A program made the position numbers and the translations under genes. A stretch of DNA of 64,000 nt, taken from Arthrinium phaeospermum (lineage: Eukaryota > Ascomycota > Sordariomycetes > Amphisphaeriales > Apiosporaceae). Every line of letters begins with the position of its first letter. Position 1 is the first letter of the stretch. The notes beneath the pieces are model-generated. The model was given only the letters and a program-made list of their open reading frames with translations. It ran no database searches and was not told the DNA's origin. Shown in pieces: positions 1 to 10,331 of the stretch. The stretch covers positions 3,534,001 to 3,598,000 of the forward strand of contig QYRS01000004.1 in NCBI GenBank assembly GCA_006503535.1. The letters are read 5' to 3'.

Positions 1-438
1 CTGACGTTCAGCATGCGGCCGAAGACGAAAACCGAATATGAAACCAGTGACGAAGATTGCGTTCAGCTTCACTTGAAGGACAAAATCAAACTCGAGGCAA
101 TCTCCAAAGTCGAAGCAAGCACTACCACAGCAGGTAAGGCAAATTTTATTCAGGGCCAGCTTCGAAACTAATCAACAGCCAGGGTTGCAAGTTCTTCAGG
201 TCCATTGGACTCATCTCACAGTTCCAGAATCTCGTATTATCCACATTGCGAGTATAGAAGCGTTGGAGTTATGGGAGACCAAGCTGGAGGAAGCGAAGGA
301 AAGAACGCGGGGTTCGCCCAATCCGAGTGCCATCAACACACATGCGGACCGAAAAGCAAGAAAAAGAACCCATTACACTTACTATTCATCTTCATCCAAC
401 GTTGGGACACGATCTATTGCAATGACCCCGGGGAATAG
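1..438 (+). CDS. 3' end of an unidentified gene (partial at left edge)
   Basis: Frame 1 is open from the first base to 133, where it meets a GTAAGG donor. A short intron (134-178) with an AACTAAT branch-like sequence ends in CAG. The second exon (179-438) stays in frame and ends in TAG. The deduced tail, about 130 residues, is hydrophilic, with a Lys-rich patch and several Cys and His residues. I recognise no domain. Codon use is weaker than in the neighbouring genes, so the reading is tentative and the gene could be a relic. The 5' part lies outside the window. Confidence 0.35.
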
Positions 439-712
439 AGGGCTTTAGACATTAACCAACCTCAAGTTTCTACCATATATGAACCAGACAATTTGGATGT
501 CGTTGGGCAGTGTGGGCCTGACGTAGGGGCTGGCAAAAGCGTGCGTCTCGACATCGGGATCGCTCTCATTGAGATCCGTCGCTATCTATACGACGGCCCC
601 GAGATCACCAATGCTGGTTATGAGTTTTATAAATATTTTAGCTCTGCTGGTCCTCTGTCCCTAGACTCCTGATTTACGCCATCACTCTGCCAATACCCGG
701 TGTTATTATGCC

Positions 713-2466
713 TTAGCGAGCACTGGCAGGGCTTTCTTCCCCCGCCGCATCACCACCCGCTTGTCTCAACAAAGTCATCGCCCACCGCGACTTGTCTCGA
801 GCGCGTACTTCAACCTGAATGTCGTGATCTGGCTGCTTAAAGGAGATGCCCGGGTTCGACCGGTGTGTGGTAGGCATCGACCACTGTCCCCCTCGGCGCC
901 GCGGCCGGACATCGAACCGCAAGACGATCAGGGCCGCCACCGCCATCATCTCCGTCGCAGCGAAATACCGACCGGGGCAGACCACCGATCCGCCGCCGAA
1001 GACGCGGAGCGCCGCGGGGTCAATCCGCTGCTTCTTCTTCTTCTCCTTACCCGGCTGCTGGTGGTGGCCGGTGGGCGGCGGCGGCGGGTCGCCACGCACG
1101 AAACGTCGGTGGTTGAAGTCGCTCACGTCCTCGCCCCATGCCGCGGCGGACTGGTGCTGCACCGTCGACGGGATCAAGAGCAGGCCGCCCTTTTTCAGCA
1201 GGTACCGGCCGTCGACCAGGGTGTCCTCGACGACGGCGCGCGCGGCCACGTTGGTGCTGTGGAAGCGCAGGGTCTCCTTGAGCGTCGAGTTGAAGACGGG
1301 GCACGCGTTCTTGACAGACTCCATGTCCACGACGCGCGTGCCGTTTCCGTCATCTGCGCGCGCGATCTGGAGGAGCTCGCGACGGCAGGCCTCGAGCACG
1401 ACCGGATCGGAGAGCAGGCGGTACACGAACCAGAACGTCGCGGGGATGGTGTTGATCAGTAGGGCCAACGTGGCGCCGACTTCGTGCCTTGCCATGTCGT
1501 TCCTCGACATACCCCGCTGGCTGAACAGGGCGTGCCGGTCCTTGATCAGCAGGGAGGTCTCGGGATGGGCATAGCTCTTCTTCTCGTAGTACTGCTCGAA
1601 AGCCCTGATCAGATGTTGGCGGGCTTGGACGGACTTGGAAGCCGTTATATGTGGCGCGATATTGAACAAGAGAGGAACGAATCCTTTTCCGAACTGTCTG
1701 TTCCTGGTTAATGTCGGACCGGAAGCTTCGGGTCGAGGGAAAGAGCGAGCGCTTACTGCCATATCTCGACCGTCTCGGAGTCCCGAAATGGGTTTTCGGG
1801 GCCATACACAGTCACCATGGCCGCCTCGATAACTGACCGGCTGACCCATTCATGGAGATTCAAGTTGGCCGAAGCATCCCCACTACTAATACCGACGGCG
1901 AGTCTGTCCATCGACTCCGAAACCAGTTGAATGAACCGCGCCTCCATCGCGGCAAGCCCGGGACCCGGACACAGCGACGCATTATTGACTTGGGCCGACT
2001 CGCTCAGCAGGCCGTGGCCCTCGAGTTGGCCCTCGCTGGCGATCTCCATCCCGCCCTTGCTGAAGCCCATGATCCCTGCGGCGGACTGGAGCAGGATAGG
2101 CGCAAACGAGATGGTGGGCGACTTGCGCTGCACGAGGGCAACCAAGTCCATCGAGTTAACGACATAGAGCCGGAAGCCAGGAAGCCGTAGTGTATATATG
2201 GGTACGCGGCTGGCATTTTGCCAAGATTGAAGGTATTAGTGGGCTTCTTCGACTGGGGATAATAGAACAAAACGAAAACCGACTCACCTATGTAGGTTGA
2301 AGAATCCAGAGCTGTGTTTGATCAGACCGATGCACGGGCTAACGAAAGGGATGGTGTTATTGATGGCCTGAGGCTCTCTCCCGTCGTGAGTAAGCCTGTA
2401 TAGCAGCCAGAGGATGACATACACCAACAATAGCCCGACAACAGTCAGTTCAATGATATAGAGCAT
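713..2466 (-). CDS. Cytochrome P450 monooxygenase (P450 no. 1)
   Basis: Haem-thiolate monooxygenase, probably anchored in the ER membrane. Substrate cannot be told. Exons on the minus strand: 2466-2288, 2209-1757, 1703-713, with GTGAGT and GTAAGC donors, giving about 540 residues. An N-terminal membrane anchor is followed by an RLPG segment, an ExxR motif in KETLR, and the haem loop FGGGSVVCPGRYFA containing the cysteine ligand. The length is normal for a fungal P450. It is a paralogue of the gene at 7953-9579: both have a 179-base first exon ending at the same codon phase after an NLHR-like sequence, and many shared blocks such as VYGPxNPFRD. An unusual Pro-rich then Lys-rich insertion lies just before the haem loop. 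The family resembles fungal CYP7/8-like sterol-hydroxylase-type P450s, which is a family impression rather than a computed match. Confidence 0.92.
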
Positions 2467-3328
2467 GGTGATTTGATGGCAGAACAGCAGTGTGTAGGAA
2501 GGATTGTGCTAATCCAACATCTGGCTGGCGCGATTTCGCAGAAAAATATACCGCCCCTGAGCTATCCCAAGTCGGCGTGGGTTGAACCAACCAATGCTAA
2601 ATACAGCGGCAGTAAGGCAGAATCGGGGGCCAACGGGAGCAATAGCCCATTGCCGTAAAACTGTTGTCGATCCCGGATTTTCTTACGTTGCATCTCCTGT
2701 TGCTTACGAGGCGCATGAGAACCGCTTGGCGAGGCGGGCACCGAGCCGCGCCGCGTTGGTTCACAGAAAGAAAGGCTTGCCTCTGCATCGGACCAGCAGA
2801 GGTGGGTACCCACAGGGGCTAAATTTAGCAAGTGTTGAATTGTTCTTCCCAATTGGTCGACGAAGGCGCAGAGCGACCAACAACTGGTCTCGCTTCTTAC
2901 CTCCCCAAGTGGTAGGTTGCATGGCACTAATATCCCAAACACGCTCGCATGTCTTAATTAACGTATAGCCTCACCCCCTTCCTACCTCTCCCACCCCTCC
3001 TGCCGTTTGGTCCGTGTAACCCCGCACAGCCATTCTGACATGCAGCAAGACTCCCCTCCGTCATTGCTTCTTCCGGGTGGTGGGTGGTCCGATTGGCTGT
3101 CCCAATCGCCATCTCTTGACAAAAGTACCGACGGGAAGCGACAAGGCCATTCTATATGCATGTCAGCGCGGCACGCTGGCCGATGTGGTCATCTTATGCC
3201 AGTGTAACACACCATAATCCTCCAGACCTCGGTTACTTGTGCAACAACCTCTACGGATGTTTGGAGCCTGGCTCGTATGTTTGAGCCACGGATTTAATTT
3301 CCCCAGCGATCAGATAGAGAAGTTGTAC
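2467..3328. other. Intergenic, upstream of P450 no. 1
   Basis: No gene supported. Overlapping open frames on both strands lack codon bias, start context and recognisable domains. It should contain the promoter of P450 no. 1, but I see no convincing TATA element. Confidence 0.5.
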
Positions 3329-3561
3329 GCCGACCATGGCCTGCCAACAGCTGCAAGGCACGGACCGACCTCAAGCCAGACCTATTTTTAGGTTAAGTAT
3401 GCACCTGAAGATTCTAGGCAGCGCGCGCTTGCTAGTGCCGACAATCGGCTCTCATCACTAAAAACGGGACACATTGACCCATAATATCGGCCGGCCGGCG
3501 TTGATGGATCACATCTGCCGGCGCTAATGCATCGCATCAAACGGTGTTGATATAGTGCGAC
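3329..3561. repeat. MITE-like repeat, copy 1 (3'-truncated)
   Basis: The copy starts with the terminal sequence shared with copies at 12203 and 28790: CAGCTGCAAGGCACGGA, then ACCTATTTTTAGG, a TGCACCTGAAGA block and TGCCGACAATCG. It continues into the internal family sequence rich in ATCGGCCGG and GTGTTGAT words. The expected right inverted terminus is absent, so this is a truncated copy. It lies between P450 no. 1 and P450 no. 2, upstream of the former and downstream of the latter. Confidence 0.7.
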
Positions 3562-3726
3562 GGGGCAATTAGATAGGGGAGCCAAAAGGCCAGGCCAGTA
3601 CGAGAAGGCTAGTGCGGGAAGGATTCGCTGTCGTCAGGGTTAAGATTATGACAGCTGGGTAATATAGGGAGAGGGCGAGAATAAGCGCAGTGAGCATGTT
3701 ATTGCGATATAGTACTTTACAACAGG

Positions 3727-5634
3727 CTACATGATGTCCCCTCTTTTTCTGATTCGAAACCGGAGATCATTCGTAGGTCCCTGGACGCCCAATCCAAACC
3801 GCCAGTTATCAATCGCCAAAGACTCTGTGAGGAACTCGACATCGAACTCGTGGGCCAAGAGGGCACAGGTGTAGACTATACAAGCCTTGGCCATGTGCCT
3901 GCCCGGGCAGATGGAGAAGCCGCCGCCGTACGGGAACCACGACGCCTCGAGGCCGTCCATGGAGAAAAAGGGGCTTGATTCCGCTGCCCGCGTGCTCTTG
4001 GTCCCCTGGGCGGCCTCGCGGAGGGCCGGGTTGATGGGCCCGCTCGCGGGGTCCTGCGGGTCCGTCAGGAACCGGTCGGCCCAGAAGGCGTCGACGGGGT
4101 GCCGGCCGTCCCGGGTGTTCCAGAAGTCCGGGTCCCGGTGGGAGATGCCCGAGTTGAGGAGGCCGATGGCGTTCTGCGGCAGCGTCCACCGCCCCAGCGG
4201 CACGTCGGCGTGGGGCGAGCTCACCATGACGTAGATCTTGGTGTAGAGCCGCAAGGTCTCGGCGTAGACGGACTGCAGCAGGGGAATCTGGAGGATCGAC
4301 TGCAGGTCGACGTCGCGGATGCTCGTCGTCCCGAACCGGTCGGCCAGCTCCCCGCGCACGCGCTGCAGAAGCGAGGGGTCTTTGAATACATGCCATACCG
4401 CTAGCAAGGCTGCCGGGCTGGTGTTGGCGACGAGCCTGAAGAACTGTCAGCCACCTAATGTTTACGACATGTTCAAATGAGCTTTGCTCTTACCCGAAGC
4501 ATAAACCAAGATCCAGGGCGACGATGGCGTCGTCGTCGTGGCTACCGGCACTCTTGAACATATTCCGACGGTTCCTGGTGAACTGAGAGCCCCAGAACGG
4601 GTCGCCATCCCCGTCTTCGTAGATGCTTGACTCTTCAAAATGGCTACTTGCGTACTCGTGCCACCTTCGGAGCTGGGATGCCAGCCGGGCCCGCACCCGA
4701 TGAGGCCGGGGCATGATGAAGGACGGGATCCCTCTGGCCAGCAGCGGGACGTTGGCATCGTACTCGTAGATGTCGGTGGCAAAGTCGGGATTGAGCCGCA
4801 GGAGCGCGGGCCCGAAGATGGACTCGATGAGCGGAGCGCCGACCATGGGCCGGAACACGCGCTGGAAGTCGCCCAGCTCGGCCCACCCGTCGCCGGCGGC
4901 CGACGGCCCCAGCTGGCCGTCCACGTGCCTCTCCAGCGCGCGCCTCAGCCGCCGCACCGTGGGCGCGAAGCCCGAGCCCGAGAGGGCGCGGATGAACTCC
5001 CTGTGGCTCAGGTGGTCGAGCCGCTTCTCGGGCGGGATCGGCGGGCTGGCCGGATGGGGCGTGCGGTACGGCCCAGACGTGTCCGCCCGGTAAAGCTGGA
5101 TCGTCTGCTCGGGCACGCCGAGAAAGTACTTGAAGACGTAGGTGGAGATGTTGATGGGGCTCTGGAGGCTGGTGGATTTCCAGATCTTCTTGATCGAGTC
5201 CCTGTCCTGGAAGAGATAGACGCTCTGTCCGACGACCGACACTCTGGCCGCCGCCCAAGCACCTCGGTAAGACCTGGGGAGATATCATCAATCCGTATTT
5301 CTAGTCTAGGTAGGCAGGAAGGCCGTTTGGGAACTCACGTGGCATGTCGGAAAAACCCTTCGTTGTCCAAGAGGAAGTGGAAGAGGTTTCCGACGAATGG
5401 TACGAGGGATGGATAAGAGGGCGGGATTTGACCTTCGGCTTTGCTACAATGAGTCCAATGATATCTGATGACCGCAACAGCATAATTTAGGAGCAAGAAT
5501 CCGAGTAACACTTTTGCGTAGAGAGCAAGTGGTTGGCCATGGTATCCTTGGGCTATTACGGAAGGGGTCAACCATTGCAACGAGCCATTAATGCTCTCCT
5601 GAACCGGCTCGAAGGAATCCATGATGATGCTCAT
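3727..5634 (-). CDS. Cytochrome P450 monooxygenase (P450 no. 2)
   Basis: Membrane-anchored haem-thiolate monooxygenase of unknown substrate. Exons: 5634-5339, 5273-4494 and 4435-3727. Donors are GTGAGT and GTAAGA, acceptors CCAG and TTCAG, giving about 594 residues. An N-terminal extension carries a hydrophobic anchor at about residues 35-60. The I-helix region reads GLVANTSPAALLAVWH across the second splice, followed by ETLR (ExxR) and the haem loop WFPYGGGFSICPGRHMAKA. Intron positions differ from those of P450 no. 1 and no. 3, so it is a more distant relative of the same broad CYP7/8-like group. The start could be the ATG at 5634 or an in-frame ATG four codons later. Confidence 0.93.
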
Positions 5635-6654
5635 ATTGCAGGTTCATGGGCAATAATTACAGGAACTTGACTTGATGGTCCAGCCGGGGTCAAGCAAGCT
5701 ATCTTTATACCAATCCTTCGTCTTCATACTTTCAGTTCGCACGTAAGACGTATCGCCCGACCAAAGCTCGGAGAAGCCGCGGAGCCAACCGTCGCCTCTG
5801 AACATGACGGACAGCAGGCTTCGCCCTAAAGCTTGTTCTTGTTTCTTACGTTCTCTCTGACTTGCAGGCGAATTTTGTAGGGCGGCGTAGGACTTTGGGG
5901 GCCTCGAGGCAGCCTACCTGCCCAAGTTGGATGTGGTCCTTTGCTGACTCCGATCCCAATACGACACTGTAAGCTGGCCGTCATTGGACGTTCGGCGTAG
6001 AAAATACGATTGAAGATGAGATCGGCAGGCTATGAAAGTCGGGACGTTACACAAAGCTGATTATGTCTGGGACGCGGGGATAATTATAGATCAGTTGGAA
6101 CCACCAACGCACCAACGCACCAGGCAGCAACGGCAAAGGGGAAGAGAAGGGGGGTGGGGGGAAGACAAGGCAGACCGGCCCATTCTCGGCATTGTGCCAA
6201 GTTGTGGAGAATGGCCCCTAACGAATCAACCAAAAGGTGACCAGAATAATGATGCCAGTGTGGGTAGGGCTGACCACCCGCTCCAGTGTCGCAGATCAAC
6301 CAACCAGCCAGCATCTTACCATCGGACAACGTATCGGTAGTAAATCAATCAAGTTCGGTAACCAGCGAGCCCCACTCCACTCCACAGCCATGCAGACTGC
6401 AGCCTGCCAGTGCACAGCATGTGCGCCCGCCGTTGCTTATCACTGCGAGGCAAGCAGATTTCGGTGAAAGTAGAGTGGTACCATTCTTACATATGACGAG
6501 ATGGCTATTATTTTCAATACTGTGGTATCTCGCCCAACCCTTTCGTTATCTAGCAGCACCGTGCCGTACCAATCCTGTGTGCCAGAGTATGCAAAAGTAC
6601 ATTGTGACCCGGAAAGCCTAGCTATGGATACCCTTCGGCCGTTCCTTCTGCTAC
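5635..6654. other. Intergenic, no gene recognised
   Basis: Upstream of P450 no. 2. The open frames here (up to about 110 codons) show no codon bias or domain. A purine-rich [19 protein letters not shown] stretch lies near 6135-6165. Nothing else noted. Confidence 0.4.
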
Positions 6655-7293
6655 CTATGGGGACGGGCCGTGCGTTCGGACAGATCCTTGATCTCCAAAG
6701 GAGGTGACAGGGGACTGCTTGCCAGCATCACCCCGTTGGTAGTCCGCATTCAGAAAGTCCACACTCAACCTCCCAGATGGTGGACGATTATCCAGACAAA
6801 TGACATCCGAGCCAACCCTTGTCGTGTCCTCCCACTCGTTGAATGTAGTGAGTAGGTCCCGCGTGAGCAGTCGAGCTCTGCCGCGGAGTCCCACTGGCCC
6901 TTTGGATACGGTGTTATGCTGAGCCGCTTCTCTGCGCCTGCGCTCGCGCTCGTCCGTTTCCCGTGCGTTTCTCTCTCGCTGGGTGAATAGAGAACGGAAA
7001 GAGACCAAGCATCCCACCGTAAAAGCTAAATCGAGAAGGAGAACCCGTCAGCACAAGGACCTTGAACGGGGAAAAGAAACGTAGGCAATAAAAGGAAACT
7101 CACCAACGATAAATTCAATGCCGAACCAAAACCAGATTCAGGTGATATTTGATTGTTTCATCTGGTCTTCGGAGATGGAGCCGTAGACGCCGCCGAATAT
7201 GCTTCCTCGGATGATCGTGACAGCTATAGTGAAGGCTACGATCCCGAATATAGTCGAAAGACAAAGCTTCTTTCGTATAGTCACTTTGGTCCC
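6655..7293 (-). pseudogene. 3' remnant of a PTH11-type (fungal rhodopsin-like) receptor gene
   Basis: Minus-strand exons 7293-7104 and 7025-6655 are joined by a clean GTGAGT...TTTAG intron. They encode the last two membrane segments and cytoplasmic tail of a PTH11-like seven-helix protein: a RKKL loop, a hydrophobic helix, RGSIFGGVYGS, WFWFGIEFIVAFTVG, then SFRSLFTQRERNARE and a tail with LLTTFNEWE. These blocks are typical of the family. A TGA at 7140-7138 interrupts the frame where the family usually has Trp before IWFWF, so a one-base change (TGG to TGA) would explain it. The first five helices are not found upstream. A few codons ending at 7387 before a GTAAGT donor may be the preceding exon. 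I read it as a decayed, truncated gene copy. Confidence 0.75.
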
Positions 7294-7382
7294 CTAGAGA
7301 ATTCAGATGAGAAACGCCAAGACTATAGTTTCTATCTTAGTTGTCGTTCACGCTAACTTTGGAAAGGGAGAAGAGTCGCTAC

Positions 7383-7607
7383 TTACCCAATGCGTCCCCC
7401 ACTGTTGAATGGGCTGTAGTACGATCGTACTGGTTGGTTGGGTTCTAGTGTAGTATATTCATGATGCATACTCTCTCTACTGTGAGGTGGCCCATCAGGT
7501 CCTTCGTACGAAGGACCTGGTGGTCCGTGCGCCCTGCACACGTGACACCCCTTTTGGCAGTACTGGTAGCCCCTGAGCTGGTGATACCAACACCCACCGC
7601 GTCCAAA
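7383..7607 (-). other. Possible terminal exon of a small unrecognised gene or relic
   Basis: After a plausible branch/acceptor (GCTAAG...TTGTAG), frame 7607-7383 is open for 74 codons to a TAA. It begins with a Cys-containing segment (GYQYCQKGCHVC) and ends with a Gly/Pro/Tyr-rich tail (PGPSYEGPDGPP). The composition looks like protein rather than chance, but I could not find a convincing upstream exon. A hydrophobic open frame at 7795-7620 may belong to it. The TAA overlaps the donor proposed for the receptor remnant, so only one of the two readings can be right there. Confidence 0.3.
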
Positions 7608-7952
7608 CTACAAGATATCTTAGCGGCGGTGTAGCTTGTCTCGACCGACTTGACACCATTGCAGGTGGCGAATATGATATCGGCAGATGGTAGGGTACAC
7701 TTGAAATCAACGAGGCCGGTGACCGTGGCCCCTGCGGCAAAGTAAGGGATGAACTGGCGAGCGGTCACGCCCTGTAACGTCAGAAAAAGCCGCACCGACT
7801 GTTTGTCACTGGATTGTATTTTCTTCTACTCGGTTTTCCACCTGCGTCTTGCCAAAGCCAAACAAATCTTTCTCTGCAACCTTACCCCGACTCGACTCAA
7901 TCCCTCTTCTACAACGTTTCTCAACCATCGACCAGTACGAGGTGCGCCCGAG

Positions 7953-9579
7953 ATGCCGTCCTTGCTCCCAATCCTCATGGGGGCGATTTCTGTCGTTTAC
8001 ATTTCTCTACTGGCTCTCCAACGCCTCACTCAAGACCAAGATGAGCCACAACCAATCAGCGATGGAATTCCTTTCGTCACACCCATCCTGAACATGATCT
8101 CGAAGGGCGGCAATCTGCACCGGGTGCTGAGGTAAGGCCCTTTTCACATGATTGCTCTAGCACGTGTTTGACCTGGCATTCAGAGACCAGTACAAGCTCC
8201 CGATATACACTTTGCGCCTGCCGGGCATGCGCATGTACGTCGTCAACTCGCGCCCGCTCATCACCGCGATCCAGGGCCAGTTCCGGACGCTGTCCTTCAC
8301 TGCCATCGAGGCCGCCATTGCGGCCAACGTCATCGGGGTCGAAAAGGCCACCAACGACATCATTGGCAGCAACCTGGGCCGCGACAGCGGCTATCTCATG
8401 CGCTTCCCCAAGTATGTGCACCATGCCCTGAGCGCGGGGCCCGGCCTGGACGCCATGAACCGAAAGTCCATCCAGGTCCTGGCGGATAGCTTGGACAAGT
8501 GGGCAACGAGCTCCACGCCGGCCACGGTACCAATGTTTGAATGGGTGCGCCACGAGCTGCTCCTCGCCTCCACCGATGCCGTATATGGACCCAAGAACCC
8601 GTTTCGGGACCCCGCCATGGAGAAGGCATGGTACGAGTTCGAGCCGAAGCTGATGGTATTCGTCCTCAATCTCTGGCCGAGGGTGCTTGCCGCTAAGGCC
8701 TTTCGTGCGCGCGAGTACATGGTCAAGGTCTGGGAACGGTACTTCGATGAAGGCTGGCACGAGCAGGGCTCGGAGCTGATCAAGACCCGGGTCAAGATCA
8801 ACGACGACTTCCAGATTCCCCTGAAGGAGACTGCCCGGATCGAGATTGGGGGAAGCCAGGCCATCTTGACCAATACCCTCCCGGCGGCCTTTTGGGTAGC
8901 GTACCACGTCTTCTCCGATCCCGTCGTCCTCGCCGACATCCGATCGGAGCTGCTCAAGGGGGTGACAGAGGACCCGGCAGAAGGCACGTGCACCATCGAC
9001 CTCAATTTCGTCACGTCGTCTTGCCCCATCCTGCTCTCGACCATGAAGGAGACGATGCGGATCCACAATACCAACGCGGCCAGCCGCATCGTCATGGAGG
9101 ACTACCGGCTCGACCAGAAGATCCTCCTCAAGAAGGGCAGCACCATCCTGATGCCGGCGCACGTCCAGCACACCGACCGCGACGTCTGGGGCGACGACGT
9201 GGACGTCTTCCACCACCGGCGCTTCCTCCGCGACCCCGGCGGCGGCCAGCGCGTCAACCCGGTCGCCTTCCGCGGCTTCGGCGGCGGCACGACCCTGTGT
9301 CCCGGGCGCCATTTCGCGACTTCCGAGATGATGATGCTAGCGGCGCTCCTGGCGCTGCGGTTCGACATCTCGCCCGCCAGCGGCAAGTGGGTGGCTCCGA
9401 CCACACGCAACTCGCCTTCGTCCAATGCGATGCCGGTTCCGGATTGGGACTTTGATGTCGCCCTGTGCCCCCGCGACGGCGGCAAGAAGACCTGGAAAGT
9501 GTCGTTCTCTGGCCACAAGCGGGCCATGGAGATATCGGCCGAAGATATGGAAGGGGCCACGCCACATCTGGGAGGCTAG
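7953..9579 (+). CDS. Cytochrome P450 monooxygenase (P450 no. 3)
   Basis: Haem-thiolate monooxygenase with an N-terminal membrane anchor at residues 1-25. Exons: 7953-8131 and 8184-9579. The 52-base intron has a GTAAGG donor and ends ATTCAG. About 524 residues. Motifs: RLPGMRMYVV near the N-terminus, the ExxR in KETMR, an alcohol-type HxxxFLRD stretch, and the haem loop FGGGTTLCPGRHFA. It is the paralogue of P450 no. 1 (same 179-base first exon, same intron phase) but lacks the second intron and the Pro/Lys insertion. It points away from the other two P450 genes. Substrate unknown. No polyketide, peptide or terpene synthase lies in the window to suggest a pathway. Confidence 0.95.
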
Positions 9580-10190
9580 ATCGCAGCAACTCCAGCTCCT
9601 CATACTTACTTGAACCGGCCGATCGCGGGCTTCATAATGCCTGGCAGCATGTCTGCAATCTACACAAACGTGCTGCTGCCTCTGGTACGTGGCGGACCTT
9701 TTAAATATTTGGCAATTGTAACTAAAAGATAGAAGGACGGAAGAGTCCAAGTAAACCACCACACCAAGAAAACATCACGACCTGCGTCGACGCACTGCAT
9801 CAACACCAACCGATGTGGTGAGTCAGGGAGACTCTTGACGGTTTCTCATGTTGAGAGGCGCTTATTGGAGCCAGCAAGCTGGAATGTCTGGAAACCTCCA
9901 GCTACGCAGTTACAAATACGTGTGGCTTGAAATTCGTGCATTACAACTACTTACTGAAAGGTCCATAGATCTACTATACATTTTTTCCCACTCAAAAGAT
10001 CCAGTAATACTTCTCTTTTAGATGATCCACTTTTCATCTCTAAAACCATCTGAGCACATCCGTCACTCATCTCTCACATTGTTTCCTATCCAGCCTCTAA
10101 GCTTAGATTCCTCATTCGTTCAACTGAAATCTTGACTTACTCCCGCCCCACCTACCTCAACCAGCATTCTCATCGTGGTAGACGTCCGGC
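9580..10190. other. Intergenic between P450 no. 3 and the orphan gene
   Basis: No coding frame supported. The 200 bases before 10190 are pyrimidine-rich, as is usual for a fungal promoter or 5' leader. Confidence 0.4.
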
Positions 10191-10307
10191 GCCTGAACCT
10201 CAGCCACCTTCTTCATCTAGGACCTCCCGACCCCTGAGCCTCAGTCAACTTCTTCCTCTAGGACCTCGAGATCTCCGAGCCTCAGCCACCCTCTTCATCG
10301 AGTCAGG
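10191..10307 (+). repeat. Three imperfect tandem repeats of about 41 bases in the leader of the orphan gene
   Basis: Three diverged copies of a CCTGAGCCTCAGCCACC...TTCTTCATCTAGGACCTC unit follow each other immediately upstream of the start codon at 10332. They probably lie in the 5' untranslated leader. Confidence 0.7.
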
Positions 10308-10331
10308 TATCGCTACCCCCCAACACCCAGC

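Noticed and set aside
8077..9312. 411-codon minus-strand frame opposite P450 no. 3
   Set aside because: Shadow of the P450 coding strand with no recognisable motif.
9586..9600. Partial B-box-like GGTTCAAGTAA (minus strand)
   Set aside because: Does not match the B-box end and has no A-box at a suitable distance.
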